From assembly GCA_022393335.1 (NCBI GenBank), contig JAJEKB010019018.1:1-64000 (forward strand): 64,000 nt of DNA. The letters run 5' to 3'. Positions 36,101 through 48,783 of the stretch are shown here, piece by piece (position 1 is the first letter of the stretch; each line of letters opens with the position of its first letter). Below the pieces are notes generated by a model. It ran no database searches and was not told the origin of the DNA. It saw nothing but the letters and a program-made list of their open reading frames with translations. The position numbers were made by a program, and so were the translations under genes. Source of the DNA: Macrotrachela quadricornifera. Its lineage: Eukaryota > Rotifera > Eurotatoria > Philodinida > Philodinidae.

Positions 36101-38505
36101 CAATTTATCATCCTTTTCTACTAGTAAAAATAACAGGATCATATAATCTATTATAGATATAAATGTGTGTTTTTGTTCTACGCACATTTTTATTTATGTT
36201 ACTCTAACTTTCTAGGTGCCTATGAATTTCTTCTAAAAAAATATGGCTATGAAAATCCTGATATGAGTCGTTTATTCATTTATTACAATGGTCGTGTAAA
36301 GTATACTGGTCCTCACAACATAAAAGATCGTGGTACTACACTTACAGCTACGTATGAAGCGGTCAAAGAACATGGCTGTTGTAAAGGAGGTATTTGGCCT
36401 TTTCAAGAAGGACAAATTGATCAAAAACCGTCTGCAGCATCTTATACAAATGGTCTTAAGTATTTGGCTACTGCCGGTCAATATATAAATATTGATTTAT
36501 ATAGCATGAAATCCTGCTTAGCTGAAGGTTACCCATTTATGTTTGGCATACGTACATTTCTATCATTCGGAAAAGCAAAATATAATGGCGGCATAGTACC
36601 CATGCCAAATTCTGGAGAACGAGCAAATGCAGAGCACGATGGTCATGCAATGATTGCTGTTGGTTATAGTGATCCACAAAAATTATTTATTGTTAAAAAT
36701 TCTTGGGGAACAGGTTGGGTTAGTATTTATGAAAATAAATATAAAATAAGAAAGACAAATAAAATATATTTTGTATTTAATAGGGCGATCATGGATACTG
36801 TTACATACCGTATGATTATTTAACGAATCCATTTTATTGTCAAGTTGCTTTCTCTCTAAGAGAAATCACAAAAGATGATAGTAAAAATACACAATGTAGT
36901 CATGGTATGTATAATGAGACAACTATTGTCCATCCAAAAAAAGATTCTGTTTTTACCAACAGAAAGAGGGGACAATGGGACATCTTTTCCTTTGATACTG
37001 TACCAAATGAAATTGTTTTAAAACCAATAATTTCTGCGAAACATTGAAAAATATGCATGACAACTAGTTGCCATTCTAATGAAGTTTTAGTTTTGATGTG
37101 TGAACTAGACAGAGGGACTTCGAAACTATAGTTTAAGATATAAATCGAATGATTTTATTACATACTTCAGTGTTAAAAAAATTAAATTTCCTGTTTCATC
37201 CCCTAAAAAAAGATGAAGTTTTCTTGGTTTTTTAGTAAATTTTCTTATTTTTTGTGAAAATTTTATTTTAACAGCACGCAACTTTTGTGCTTTTTCGCGA
37301 TGTTTCATAAAAATGGTTGACTTTAAAATGATATCGTCTGATATAGTATCGAAATAAAAGATGCCCCATGGTCTCCTCTTTCTATTAGGGAAAATTGCAG
37401 CTCTCTACCTCTTTCCTCTGAAAATTTATTCATAAAATACTCATATACCATTCTTTTTTGGATGGATAATAATTAAATGCAATTTTTATAAATTAAAAAT
37501 ATAATCTAATGAGAAAAACTAGTGATATAATCAAAGTTCACAATGCTAAAAACAACAACATACTGTTTAGAATCTATGAGATGAATTAACCTGGAAATTT
37601 TTTTTCCATAAAACAAAAATAAAATTTAAAAAGGAAAGGTGATACAAGTTTTCAGTGTACATATTATATTCTGTTTCAGTTTTTAAATAAATAATTAAAT
37701 ACATATCATAAATCTCTGTTCATGGTAAATAGAAAGCAGCACTACAGTCATTAGTTAACTATACTTATTCCTATTTTTCTTATCTTTAGTAACATCTGAA
37801 GAAGTTCTTATCTCACCAGGTGATCCCATACAGGGAATTCATGAAACACGCATGACTCGTGATAGCCATCTGAGTAAGGTGAACGAGCAGTATCCTCCAA
37901 ATGAAAAACCATCAAATGCCATCGACAACAATATAAACACAAAATACCTTAATTATAGCAACCAAACGGGATTAGATTCTGGATTTTATGTAAAACCAAA
38001 AAAAGGACGTTCCATAGTGACTGGAATTCAGTTTACAACGGCAAATAGTTTTCCTGAACGAGATCCTATATTTTTCACACTGGAAGGAAGTAATGCTAAT
38101 TGGTCAGAATTGAATAATGGTGTCAGTTGGACTGGTATTTGTTATGCAGGAACTGGTCTTGATCAAGATCCTGGTCGACGAAAGCCTGGTCGACTTGTTA
38201 ATATAACCAATAACAGAACCTTCACCAGTTATCGTCTATTGATAACATCCAAACGTCATGAACGTTCTAAATGCGTTCACTACAGTGGCTGTACTCTCTT
38301 TGGTAAAATTACAGTAAGCTCACCAGCAATGGCAATGGCGGCGTGTGGAGGACGAAATGATACTGATGATGATGTTGATGATACTGATAAGGACAATAAA
38401 CATATCGGATGGAATGTTGATCCTGAAATTCCAGAACTACCGATGATGGCGAAAAGAGATGCGGATGATGATGATGATTGGTATGTTGTTGTAGAAAACG
38501 ACTGA
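33137..38505 (+). CDS. Papain-like cysteine protease with C-terminal discoidin-like domain
   Basis: Five exons fit: 33137-33324, 35563-35582 (20 bases), 36216-36718, 36784-36904 and 37790-38505, giving 515 residues. The catalytic parts are assembled by splicing: a QGGTNS segment is joined to CVGNAF with Cys63 at the exon 1/2 junction, His213 lies in EHDGHAMIAVGY and Asn231 in VKNSWGTGW. This is the C1A papain pattern, with Val in place of the usual Trp after the cysteine. No signal peptide or typical propeptide is visible. The last exon codes for a galactose-binding-like (F5/8 type C) domain: NAIDNNINTKYLNY, GIQFTTANSF, PERDP and LEGSN, which resembles domains in bacterial secreted proteins. 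The end is acidic, with Asp runs. It probably cleaves proteins while the last domain binds sugar or matrix; bacterial ancestry of the C-terminal domain is possible. Intron 1 (2.2 kb) is long for this window and holds a TTAA element. Confidence 0.8.
34228..34941. mobile_element. Non-autonomous element flanked by TTAA, inside protease intron 1
   Basis: TTAAGGCCCACCCCCC at the left end and GGGGGGTGGGCCTTAA at the right end are inverted copies, with TTAA (34228-34231 and 34938-34941) as likely target duplication, as in piggyBac-type insertions. Inside, 34544-34570 and about 34669-34693 form a near-perfect hairpin around CTACAACCTAACAAAGCCGG. There is no coding capacity. The GC-rich ends stand out against the AT-rich intron. 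Confidence 0.7.
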
Positions 38506-41500
38506 ATTTATATTACATTTATCGTGAATGGACATATATGCATTGTACGAGAGCAAAATGCTTTACATGTCCTTGTTTTTTGACAAAATTGCCTGGATAT
38601 TTTGTTTTATTGATTTTCATAGTTTGTCCAAATGACTCTATTCTAGAATAAACATGTACTCAATAGAATTTACATAGACATGTATATGATACATAAACGG
38701 TTCGAATATGACGCGTATATAATTTTATGAAACATTAATATGAAGTTAAAAGAAGAGAAGCAGACATATGTAGATGTTTCTAGATAATGACTTGAATCTC
38801 CAAACTTTACTTATTCAGAAAAGTTTTATTATCCTTATTATACCAACAGATCGGAGACATTCATGTGGAAGACGAAATGGTTGATTAGACTTCTAAAATT
38901 CTGCTTCATTGAATACTCCCATCCCCATCTCAAAATCAAAATTGTCGATAGAGTCTTTATTTTTACAGTTAAACGTACTCAGAACTCGACTTTTCTAGCA
39001 AAATTGTGCTATATCTGCTATACCTATTTCTTTACCGATATCAAAATTCGGTTTTTCATTATGTTGTATATTAACAATATATACTTATTCGTCTATCAAA
39101 ACAAATCTTCTATTAGAAATTTCAACTTTTGAGTCGTTTTTTTTTCAAAATTTTGATTCATAATAAATTTTTCTATAGATAGCACATATATATTAATATC
39201 CTCATCCTCACCCATCACCCATTCTCAAGATTGTTTTTAATCAATGAAACAATTTTTCAGCAAGAAAATGAAAGAATAATCAAATATTGACTAACCGCTT
39301 CTTTACCTGCTTCGATACTTTCACTACCAAAATCATAACTAATGATAAGTGTCTAGGATAATTCATTACAATAATATATATATAATCCATTTATAATTTA
39401 AGATGATTTTTTTCACAAACAAATTAACCTATTAACTTATATCTGAAATATATAGTCCAATAGGTATGAAAAATTGTAAAAGATTTTTTATAAGAACAAA
39501 CTTTGAATTTTGATCTGAAGTGGTAGAACAATCGTTTTGCACATGTAGAAGTCAGATTATTTGAATTATGTCCGAAGCAAAAATTGCACTGTATCGTTTT
39601 ATTAATTCCTATCGTAATTTTAGACTTATGATATATAGAAAAATACTTCGACAAGATCAGCAAAATCTAGTATCCACTGGTAAAGATTAGTGTTCGCATA
39701 ATCAAAAAATACTTTTAATCAAATCTTTTTATTTTATACACAAATTCTGTTAGTTTGGAGACTAGATGATTTATATTATGGTAGAACTACGTTTGATGAG
39801 TACTGAAAAGTGAAATCTTTTCATCTCATCGCTATTAATTATGAAGTAGAAAATGGATCTGATTGTTTAACCAAGCCAGAATTTCTTATGACGATATAAT
39901 CGAAGAGTTGTCAGCAGAAATATTCTCTATAATTTTTATACTCATTGAATTGTATATTTCAAAAGTAAGTTGATAGTTTAATTCGTTTATGAAAAAATAA
40001 CTATAAATTATAATTCCTATGTATGTATGTATTTGAGACCGCGTGATTCACAGCTATTTAATAGTCACGCACATTAAAACATCATATATTCGAAGTTTAT
40101 TTCAATTATTTATTTATCGTTTTCGAAATCAAAATAGACAAAGATAATCATCATGAAAAGCAAAAAAATGTCGGAATAATCATTTCCAACAATGGATGCA
40201 TATAAACAAAAAATACAAACATAATCTTGTTTTGTATGGAGAAAATAATTGATATCAAATTTTCTTTCGATAAGCTTTTTGAGTTCGAGATGAAGTGTTC
40301 ATCATTTATTCGACAATATAAATGTTGTTATTTAATGTTAAAAATCTTTTCTTTTTTCACATAACACTAACAAGTTTTCCTTAATCTAATGAATAGAATC
40401 GACATATTTAACCTTCGTTTAAGTGTACATTATTGAAGGAAAGAGATCGTGATTAAAAACTTGGTTCCGCCGGATAAAAATCATTTAATTGTACTAACGA
40501 GGGAATCTTCTGAGGTGTAATCTCCCGTTTTGATTCATTTACATCTTGTTTAACTGATTATAGTGAGATAGTAAAAACTCTAACAGGGTATTGGGTTTTG
40601 CTGCCTCGATCAAAAGTTATGACCGTTTTACTGAATTTTCAACCCATTCCTGGATATTTACTGTAATAATAAAGTTAGAAAATGTCAAACTGAAGTTTCG
40701 TCTCCAAGTAGGCTCAATATTCCTTAAAATATCCTGAAAGTTTTAGTCAAAAATCATATTTCTTTCTCGAGTAGACTCAGTTTTTATGGCATATCTATGG
40801 TAAGCAACTAGTTTTTGAAAAAATCAATATATCTTAAAAAAGGAACATTCTTTTTGGCTGAAACTTTTAGGATATTTTAAGAATCCGACAATTAGAAACT
40901 GTTAACCACTTGACTATGTCGATTCGTACTTTGACTGTCAGGAGCGAACCTAAGTAAATTTATAACTATAATTTAGATGAAAATTTTATCTTTGATTTTC
41001 TGTCTATTCTTAAAGAAAACGAATAAGTTGACATATAATTATAAGGGAAATAAACTTTTCTTTTTAGCATTTTTTGGTTATTCTATTCGAATATTTTGTT
41101 TTATTTTTGGTATTAGATCAAGCTTTTACAACCTCATTTATATTTAAACTCGGATTGAGGAACTCATACGTTTTATTTTACGTTGTTCTCGATGAATATT
41201 TGCAATTTTCCTGCTTTAGCTGCATTTGTTCAAGTGTGAAAAACCGAAAGTATTAAACTTTTTCGTTTCTCTACACTTATTTGATGATAAATGTATAACA
41301 TCATCTTTGACTTCTGTCATACATGCAAGAATAATAAATATTTATTAGTAAAGAGCAAGAGAATAATCAAGATCTAATATGCATACGATCTTTCTCTACC
41401 ATAAATAATCGTATCATGTCTATTTTCCAAATTCATTATAGTAGCTTTACTTTTATAGACTATTCAGAGTAGTAGAAATTTACCTGTTACTCAATTCTCA

Positions 41501-41702
41501 TGTTAAAAATAAAAAAAAAAGTTCATCAACGAAACATAACTATCTCACAACTATTCTTGGAATTGTTGCTGTATTACTGAAGTATTGAAATATATGAGAC
41601 CTGGTATTTATTAATATTATGCAACAAAATGAAGTAAACTTTATTCTTGTTTGTCGATATGATACATTATATATATACCAAAAGAAATAGGATATTTTTG
41701 AA
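38506..41702. other. Long intergenic region without a recognised gene
   Basis: Short open frames only. A 31-base imperfect hairpin at 40723-40881 is listed separately. A CATCCTCATCCTCACCC-like run lies near 39200. Confidence 0.4.
40723..40881. repeat. Inverted repeat with 31-base arms
   Basis: 40723-40753 and 40851-40881 are reverse complements with three mismatches, around CTTAAAATATCCT. The loop is 97 bases and contains no further pairing that I can see. It may be a small foldback remnant. Confidence 0.6.
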
Positions 41703-42646
41703 TTAAACTGCTGTTTCCATGAATGAAGGAGGAAAGTAGTTTTGTTTCCATGCTGTAAGATCGTCTTGAGGATTGTGTTTTTGTATTGCTTGTTCTAATG
41801 AGACTGAATCAATTTTTAATGCAGTAACAAGCTTCTGAAAAGGTTTTGTCATTGATTTTAATCTATCGAATTCTTTTTTTTGAGTTTGTTGATATATTTT
41901 TTCCATATTTGTACGATATTGTTCTTGAGCAATTTCATACATATATGTTTCATCTTTAATATCTTCTTTTAATTTCTTTTTTTCTTGATGAAGTGTATGC
42001 TTCTGTTTTTGTAATTTGTTATACTTTTGTGTATTTGAACGACAATTTTTTAAATCTTCTATAATTTTTTTGAAATTATCATTAATTTGTTCTTGTTTCT
42101 TTTTTAAGACATCTAAAGAATTTTCTGCTGTTTTGAGTAGAGATATTTGTTGTTTAAATTTTGATTTAAATGAATGATCTTCATTTTTTGAAAGATTTGA
42201 AAGAATTGTATTTAATTCAGTGTTTATTTGATCAAATTGTGTTGGATATTGTTCTAAAGCCGAAATAACTTTTTGAAAAAGATTTATCGTTGTTGTATAA
42301 GGTGCAAAATGTGATTCTTTCTTTCGAAGTAATTGTTTATGTTTTTCAGTCAATTTTTTCCATTCAGTTGACCATTGAGCTATTGTTTCATTTACTTCTT
42401 CAATTATTAATTGATGAGTTTTTTCAAGACGAATACCTATGATTAAATTCAATTAATAAAGAGTTAGAGATATTTCGAATTCTTACCAGCAGCTTCCTGT
42501 TGAATACAAGGAGAATAATCAATTTTATCTTCTTCAATTTCATCCAATAAGTTTGATATTGTCGATACAGGTGTACAAGGTTCACTGCTCGAGTTTGATT
42601 TTGACGAAGATCGTCTTTCAAATTTGAAATTCTTAAAGAAACGCAT
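41703..42646 (-). CDS. Coiled-coil protein, function unknown
   Basis: Two exons, 42646-42487 and 42436-41703, separated by a 50-base GT/AG intron (phase 1), give 297 residues. The first 55 residues are basic then Ser-rich (FERRSSSKSNSSSE) and look disordered. The rest is almost wholly helical and charged, with few prolines, and ends FPPSFMETAV. A long Lys/Gln/Glu helix set with short breaks resembles BAR or F-BAR membrane-bending modules in general layout, but I see no diagnostic motif and do not claim it. No stop or frame break is present, and the start ATG at 42646 begins the basic segment. Most likely a functional cytosolic structural protein. Confidence 0.7.
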
Positions 42647-43504
42647 ACTGCTTGTTTATCACACTTTGATATTTAATAAATAATTAAAATGTTGCATGAC
42701 ACATTTTTCTACTCTATATATATATATATATGTTGTGAAAATAAATTTTTTTCATCGACTGGGAAGATTAACAGATTAGGTGGAAGAAATCTTTAAGATA
42801 AATATAACTCATGTGTCGATTATTTACTAAAGAATCTGAAAAATAAACTGACAATAATAAGTATTTACTTATAATCGTCATTCTTGTTTGTTTAAGTGAA
42901 AGAAAAAATAATAAAATCTTCTCAATATTATCACTTGAATATGAGGAATCCTTAATGTGCTGTAGAATTTATTTTTCTTTTATCCGTTTAAGTTTATTAA
43001 GAAAATAGAGAAATTTCTCGTTGATTCGAAAGAAATGAGTGAATAATCTAATATATGACAACGAAGAATTGTGACAAAAAAATTTCATCATTTATCCAAT
43101 CATTATGCAATTAAGAAATTTACAAGTTTTATTTTTATTGGAAATTTTCTTCATTCCATCTGGACTCAGTATTGATTAACCACATATACCTTGTATATAT
43201 ATGTTTATGTTTTCTTATTCAGATGAGAAAAATATGTTGATGCAACCTGGTGGTATTAGATGTTAATGATGAAAGATGTTCGTAATATTGTATTATAGTA
43301 GTTGTGAAAGAAGGACAAAGTACAAATATTTTACACTCATTAGTGTTGAAATACTAATGTTGCAGAACATTTTGGTTCTAATGATGTCTATAATATTTGC
43401 ACGAAAAGATCTAAGACTCTCTTTTAGATCATATTTCACATAAGAATTTGTGGCTGCTCTAACAATTGAATAGTTAGTGATAGAATATGAGATATCTGGG
43501 AATA
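42647..43504. other. Intergenic region upstream of the coiled-coil gene
   Basis: Contains a TATATATATATATA run at about 42715-42731, roughly 75 bases before the coiled-coil start on the minus strand, a possible promoter element. No gene seen. Confidence 0.35.
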
Positions 43505-43866
43505 CATCCTATTCCGTGATGTTGAACATTAGCGAAACCAGTTCCGCCTAGGATCTAGTTACATCCGGTTCCGGAAACAAATATTAACATAATACGATTC
43601 AATTCCGCCATCACAAGGAATTCCTAGAAATTCCGTCTGATTCCGGAATTCTATATGCATTAGTCTTTATCGTATGCTTCTAAGTTATCATAGTGAATGG
43701 ATCCGGAATCAGACGGAATTACACGGAATTCCTTCCAATTCCGGAATTGATGGAACTAGTACCGATTGCGGAACCGCTTCTCAAACTTCATGTAATTCCA
43801 GAATTGGTGGAATTAGTTCCCTAGGCGGAACTAATGCTCTAATGTTCAACATCGCGGAATAGGATG
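43505..43866. mobile_element. Foldback element built of TTCCGGAATT words
   Basis: The left end CATCCTATTCCG (43505-43516) pairs with CGGAATAGGATG (43855-43866), and pairing continues inward through ATGTTGAACATTAG and AGTTCCGCCTAGG to near the centre at about 43650-43690, giving arms of roughly 150-170 bases. Many TTCCGGAATT-type palindromes repeat inside. It has no real coding capacity and looks like a MITE-like or foldback unit. No target duplication was identified. Confidence 0.7.
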
Positions 43867-46423
43867 ACTGCTCATGTCCTGAAGGTCCTAACAGTGGTTG
43901 TATCATTTAATGGATATTAAATCGTACTCATTGACATTATGATCCTTAGTATGTCTTAAAATAAGTCTGTATAAACTTATTTTACATAAAAATAGTCATT
44001 TTCCATAGGCCTATGTTATTTATTAACTATAAGGTATTGCCGTGTTGTCAACCATGTACCACAGAACAAATTACTGCCAACATGAAACTTTGTGAAAAAT
44101 TGCATATTATCAAGCTCTATATACTTCATAGATAATTTCTTTGGTTACAGAATGGTCCATTACCATATTGACCATTTATTAATAATATGAAACGTTTCTT
44201 AGGAAAATATTTTTGTATTGAAAATCAATATTTAGTCTTTCATAAATTAATACGAAAACCATTCTTGAAAATGAAAAAAAACCTTCTTTCACTTCTGGAC
44301 CCTCGAAAGGGGCACAGGAATAAGATTGTAACAAAGAAGTTTGTATTTTCATTAATCCATCTACAATCTTTTATTCTGTATATCTAGGTTTGATTTGTAT
44401 ATGAAACTGTGTAGGAATATATGGATACCTGATGTTTATTTGAAAAATGAATTTTTTTCTAGTTTCCATATTCCCATTTCTGAAAGAAAGGGTTATACGG
44501 TCATAAATTTCTTTAAAGTCTATCTGTCCTAAACAATCAGAAAATAGTAACAATACTAAAATGTAATAGTTCCTAAAAATGTTCCCAAAGGGTTTTTGGG
44601 ATAAGGGAATCGAATGGTACTATTATTCAATAGATATCACTAGTCAACACAACACATGTCTGTCAATATGATCATCAGATTCGCCATAAAAAAACTGTTC
44701 ATAGAATAGTTAAAAAACAACTTTCAAATTGTCTTCGTCAAAAAATATCAAATGTACTATGTTACTTTTGTCAGTTATTCTAGCTGTTAAGATATGCTTG
44801 TAGACATATAAGAAGTAGTAAAAAATAAAGAGAATCATTTGATAATGTAATAAGAGTCGTTATATAATTGATTATAATCGAAGGAATATAAAAATTTTGA
44901 AGTAAATTGTACAACATAATTGCTTCGAGAGAATGTATTAAAAAAACTTCCAGATCAATTATCACTTTATTTTAAGAGAAAGATTAGAATTTTAGTACCT
45001 TCACATATTTTATTAAAAGTTGAAAGTTAATAGTCAATATACAATCTATATCATCAGTATCTAACATTATATTTGTTCCTCTTCTCATTGGATCAATGAA
45101 TCAGTTGATAATTCATATATAACATTGAAGTGCTATAAAAGAGTTATGAAATACTTAATTAATTTGTGATTTGATGGGAATAGTCGGTCAAAAAAATTCC
45201 TACGACCTAATTCGAATACTTACGTGCTTCCTACTTGTTTGATCGAAAAATTGCACACTCTTCTCTGTTTCTACCATGAGATACTATGGTTCGATGCTTA
45301 GAAATAAGTGTAATTTTATACGACAACACATATAGAAACGTCATTTTTAATACCTATCAGAAATGTAACCACTTTTGACGACAAAATTACTAAAACTAAG
45401 GGTTTGCGAAATCAGTTTTTGAAAGTTTTGTAAAGCTGAATCAATCTCCATCCTTGTGATCTTGTAAAAATGAATATCTTTGATATTTTTGAGTATTCCA
45501 AAGCTTTCGGCATTTTTTTTTTCAAAAAACAAAAATACTACTTTTTTATGAGATTGGAGTCGATAAATCATAAATTTGGATATTTCTAATTGAGAAATAT
45601 TTTTGAATTGGTTGCTAATGGATGTTTTCTTATCGAAAAGCTTCATTTTTAGAAAACCGTCTTCAGTGTAGCTATGTTTCAGGGCAAGAATATGGAGAAA
45701 CTTTTATCAGCATCATCGCACAATGCTTCTTTCAGAAATTTAGGCAAATAGAGATCTTGAAGTAGCACAAGTTTTGTCAATATATGGAATAAAAACACTA
45801 ACAAATAAACTGAGTTATTTGTTCTCTTACTTCATAAAATTTTCACTTTCTAAAGTTCTCGGTTTGTCTAAACCAAGCTTACAAAATAAAATAAAAATTG
45901 TGTTTTGTTTCTGCAAAAATTTTCTATCGTTGCCAAGTGGAAACAGCAAACTCTATGGCTCTAACATGTGTTATCTTTAGTCATCTCTAATTGCATAGGA
46001 AATTTTTTATCCAGTGAAAGATTTCTTTAAGGGACATTGTATCCCTCTGTAATTTTTTCTAAATTACTCCATTACCCTCACGCAGATCAGTACGCCATCA
46101 GATTGATAGAAGTTTTTCATTTGCGATCTTCAATTAGCTTAATTCACCATACAAAATTGACTATCTATTATTTAAAAAATAGTTTTTTAATATTAGAAAG
46201 TGTCATTTTTTTATATTTTTTTGTTATTTAACTTAACTCTCAAAAGTGATAACTTAATAGAAGAAATCTGAGTACATCAATTTATTTTGTATAAATATTC
46301 TACAAGATTTTTAATTTATCTTTTTATTCATTCGATATGATGAGAAAAGCTTTGAGACACCATTTATAATAACAAATTTAAATGTTTTTTATTATGTACT
46401 TTCCTTCTATATTAAAGATGGAT
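43867..46423. other. Long intergenic region without a recognised gene
   Basis: AT-rich with short open frames, the longest 99 codons at 45347-45646 on the minus strand. Its translation (KLFDKKTSISNQFKNI) matches nothing I know. No repeat recognised. Confidence 0.4.
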
Positions 46424-48783
46424 TTAGCCTATTTGTGGAGTAATTTTTCTTGTTAAACGTCGAAATAGTTTGACAATGATTACAGCAAAAATTTGACATA
46501 TAATCACTAAACCACCATAAAGTGAAATAAGAGTTGTCATTGCTTCAATTAGATTGCTTTGATCAATATACGAATAGATGCATGATGATGGTGCACATGC
46601 AATAAAATACTTCTTGTAAAAAATATTACTCGAATATTGTTCAACCATCAAATCATTTAAAGCTAATTCAATAGTAGAACTGAGTTTAAATCGAGTAGGA
46701 TTTGAAATATTCAATGCTTTGACAAAGTTTGTTGGATCGATACATTGTTGATTGTAAAGACATTGAAATTTTGATTGTAAGAGTGCTTCAAGAGGATAAC
46801 AACCAGTCATCATACCATCAGATGGTTGAATACACTTAGGTGACCAAGCACAATTGCATCCTTGATAACTAAGAACTTCTGTATGTACTAATAATTGATC
46901 AATTATATCTGCTGGTGTAGTGAAGATCCAATTAGTAGATAATGCACTTATTAACAGATTTGCTTGCATTGTCTCGCGAATCAAAGAAAAAGTATTAAGA
47001 CATAAATAAGGCATTGTTAATTGAAATTTATTTGTAACCATTTGAATGTATTCATCTAATGAATGTGGTGATAAGAGTAGATTATTAATCAAATTATTTG
47101 TATTTAATTCTATAATTGAATCTTCTACTCTTCTTTCAGATAATTGACAAAGTGAAATAAGTAATTGAAATTGTCCAATGGCTGAATATTGAAATTCACT
47201 TCGATCATATCGATTAATAAAATCACCATCACCATAAAGTTTTGCAATCCAACGTTCACTAACAAAATCACTCGAACATATTTCATGAAAACGAGGTGTA
47301 ATATTAAAGAATAATTCATGTTTAATTGATGTTTGTGAACAAGTACATTGTAAAGAATCAAAAAATTGTATAAGAAGATTTTGATATATAGAAATTGATG
47401 GATTTTTAATTTCGATAGTTTTTAATTGTGGACTAAAAGCAGAAAATGCATAAAGAATATATAAAGTTCCCAAGACTAACATTAAATGTATTCGACGAAT
47501 TATTTGATTTTCATTAGAACAACAAAATAAAACTTTGAGAAAATGAATAAAATCATGTTGAAAAAGACCATTTATAATTTTCTCTATTATTCGAAGTCCG
47601 ATTAAAATTATAATTTTGAATCCAGTTGATAATCCACCAAAAACACCAAGGATAGTTGTAATAACAAAGAAATATCATGCTTATGCTCATATTCAAATGT
47701 ACATGAGAGTGGAGCACAAGCTTGATAATATGAAGTAAAAGAAATATTTTGCAGCCAAGAATCGACCATTAATCGATTGATAATCAATCCAATTGTTTCA
47801 TTTGGTTGATTTCGATTTATATCGAGAATAGGAATATTAACAGAGTTTCCATTAGATAAATACCGATAAATTTCAAACATACATGATTGATTATAAAAAC
47901 ATTCCAAAGTTGATGTTAGCAAAGCTTCTACAGGATAACAGCTCACAAAAAAGTTCGGAATTTGAAAAAGTACAGTGTAATTCTCGTTAGCTAGATAATA
48001 ATCATAAATATTTATAGGAAGTTGACATGCTTGAGATAAGGCACATAAACAATCGGACTCGTTGACAAATGTCATTGTTGCTTTAAGATCTCTAAAACTA
48101 AACGTAACAACAGTATTCATATCATTCATTATATGATTTCCTTCAATAATGACCCGAATCAAATCAATTGTATTCTGAAATTGATTAGCAATCATAGATC
48201 GCCAAATTTGAATAGATGAATTCATTTCAGACTCAATAAATTCCTTGGAAAAAACTTTTGAACCTACAAATTGTGTTTGAAGAAATTTTTCAAGAGCATT
48301 TTCAATTGTTTGTCGAGTTTGTTGACAAAACATAGCTAATAATTGGAAATGCAAAGGACCTATAACTCGAAAATCTAAATGATGTTTTATTTTTCCATCG
48401 ATTGCACTAATATAATTGATCCAATAAGAAGAAACGAAATCACTTGAACATATTTGATGATACTCAGATCGAATAGTGATGAAAGTCGAATAAAATATTG
48501 AGATCATTGTACATGGACATGATAGACTATGTGGATACATTTTTTCAAGTTCTATATATTTTGATTCAGTTGGATTGAGAATAGTAGAACGAGACACTTG
48601 AGTTATCATTAATGAATAAAAACTTAGGATAACAAGTGAAATAATAGTAAGTAAAATATATAGTCGAGTAGCATAACGTTGATAACGAATCTGTCGATCA
48701 GTACTTGGATAATGCTTGAAAATATTCAGCTCGATTATCATCATTTTAAGACGTGTCTTTAGTTGACGTAAACGTACAGACAC
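46424..48783 (-). pseudogene. Double-unit membrane protein of a bdelloid-type family, one frameshift
   Basis: Two open frames of 391 and 352 codons are halves of one gene. Each half has a transmembrane segment near its start (YILLTIISLVILSFYSL; LGTLYILYAFSAF), then a Cys-rich outer region with shared marks: HQICSSDFVSSYWI / HEICSSDFVSERWI, CYPVEALL / CYPLEALL, FYNQSC / LYNQQC and CAPLSC / CAPSSC. After CAPLSC in the first half, the frame at 47674 reads YFFVITTILGVFGGLSTGFK and runs open to the stop at 46424. One base is therefore lost near 47675-47680, and restoring continuity would give a protein of roughly 785 residues with about four membrane segments. No intron fits the break. Everything else is intact, so it is either a very recent pseudogene or a sequence error. 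The function is unknown; a surface protein with disulphide-linked ectodomains is inferred. Confidence 0.75.

Noticed and set aside
43674..43862. 62-codon open frame (Ser/Gly/Thr-rich)
   Set aside because: It lies inside the foldback element and reads its TTCCGGAATT repeats.
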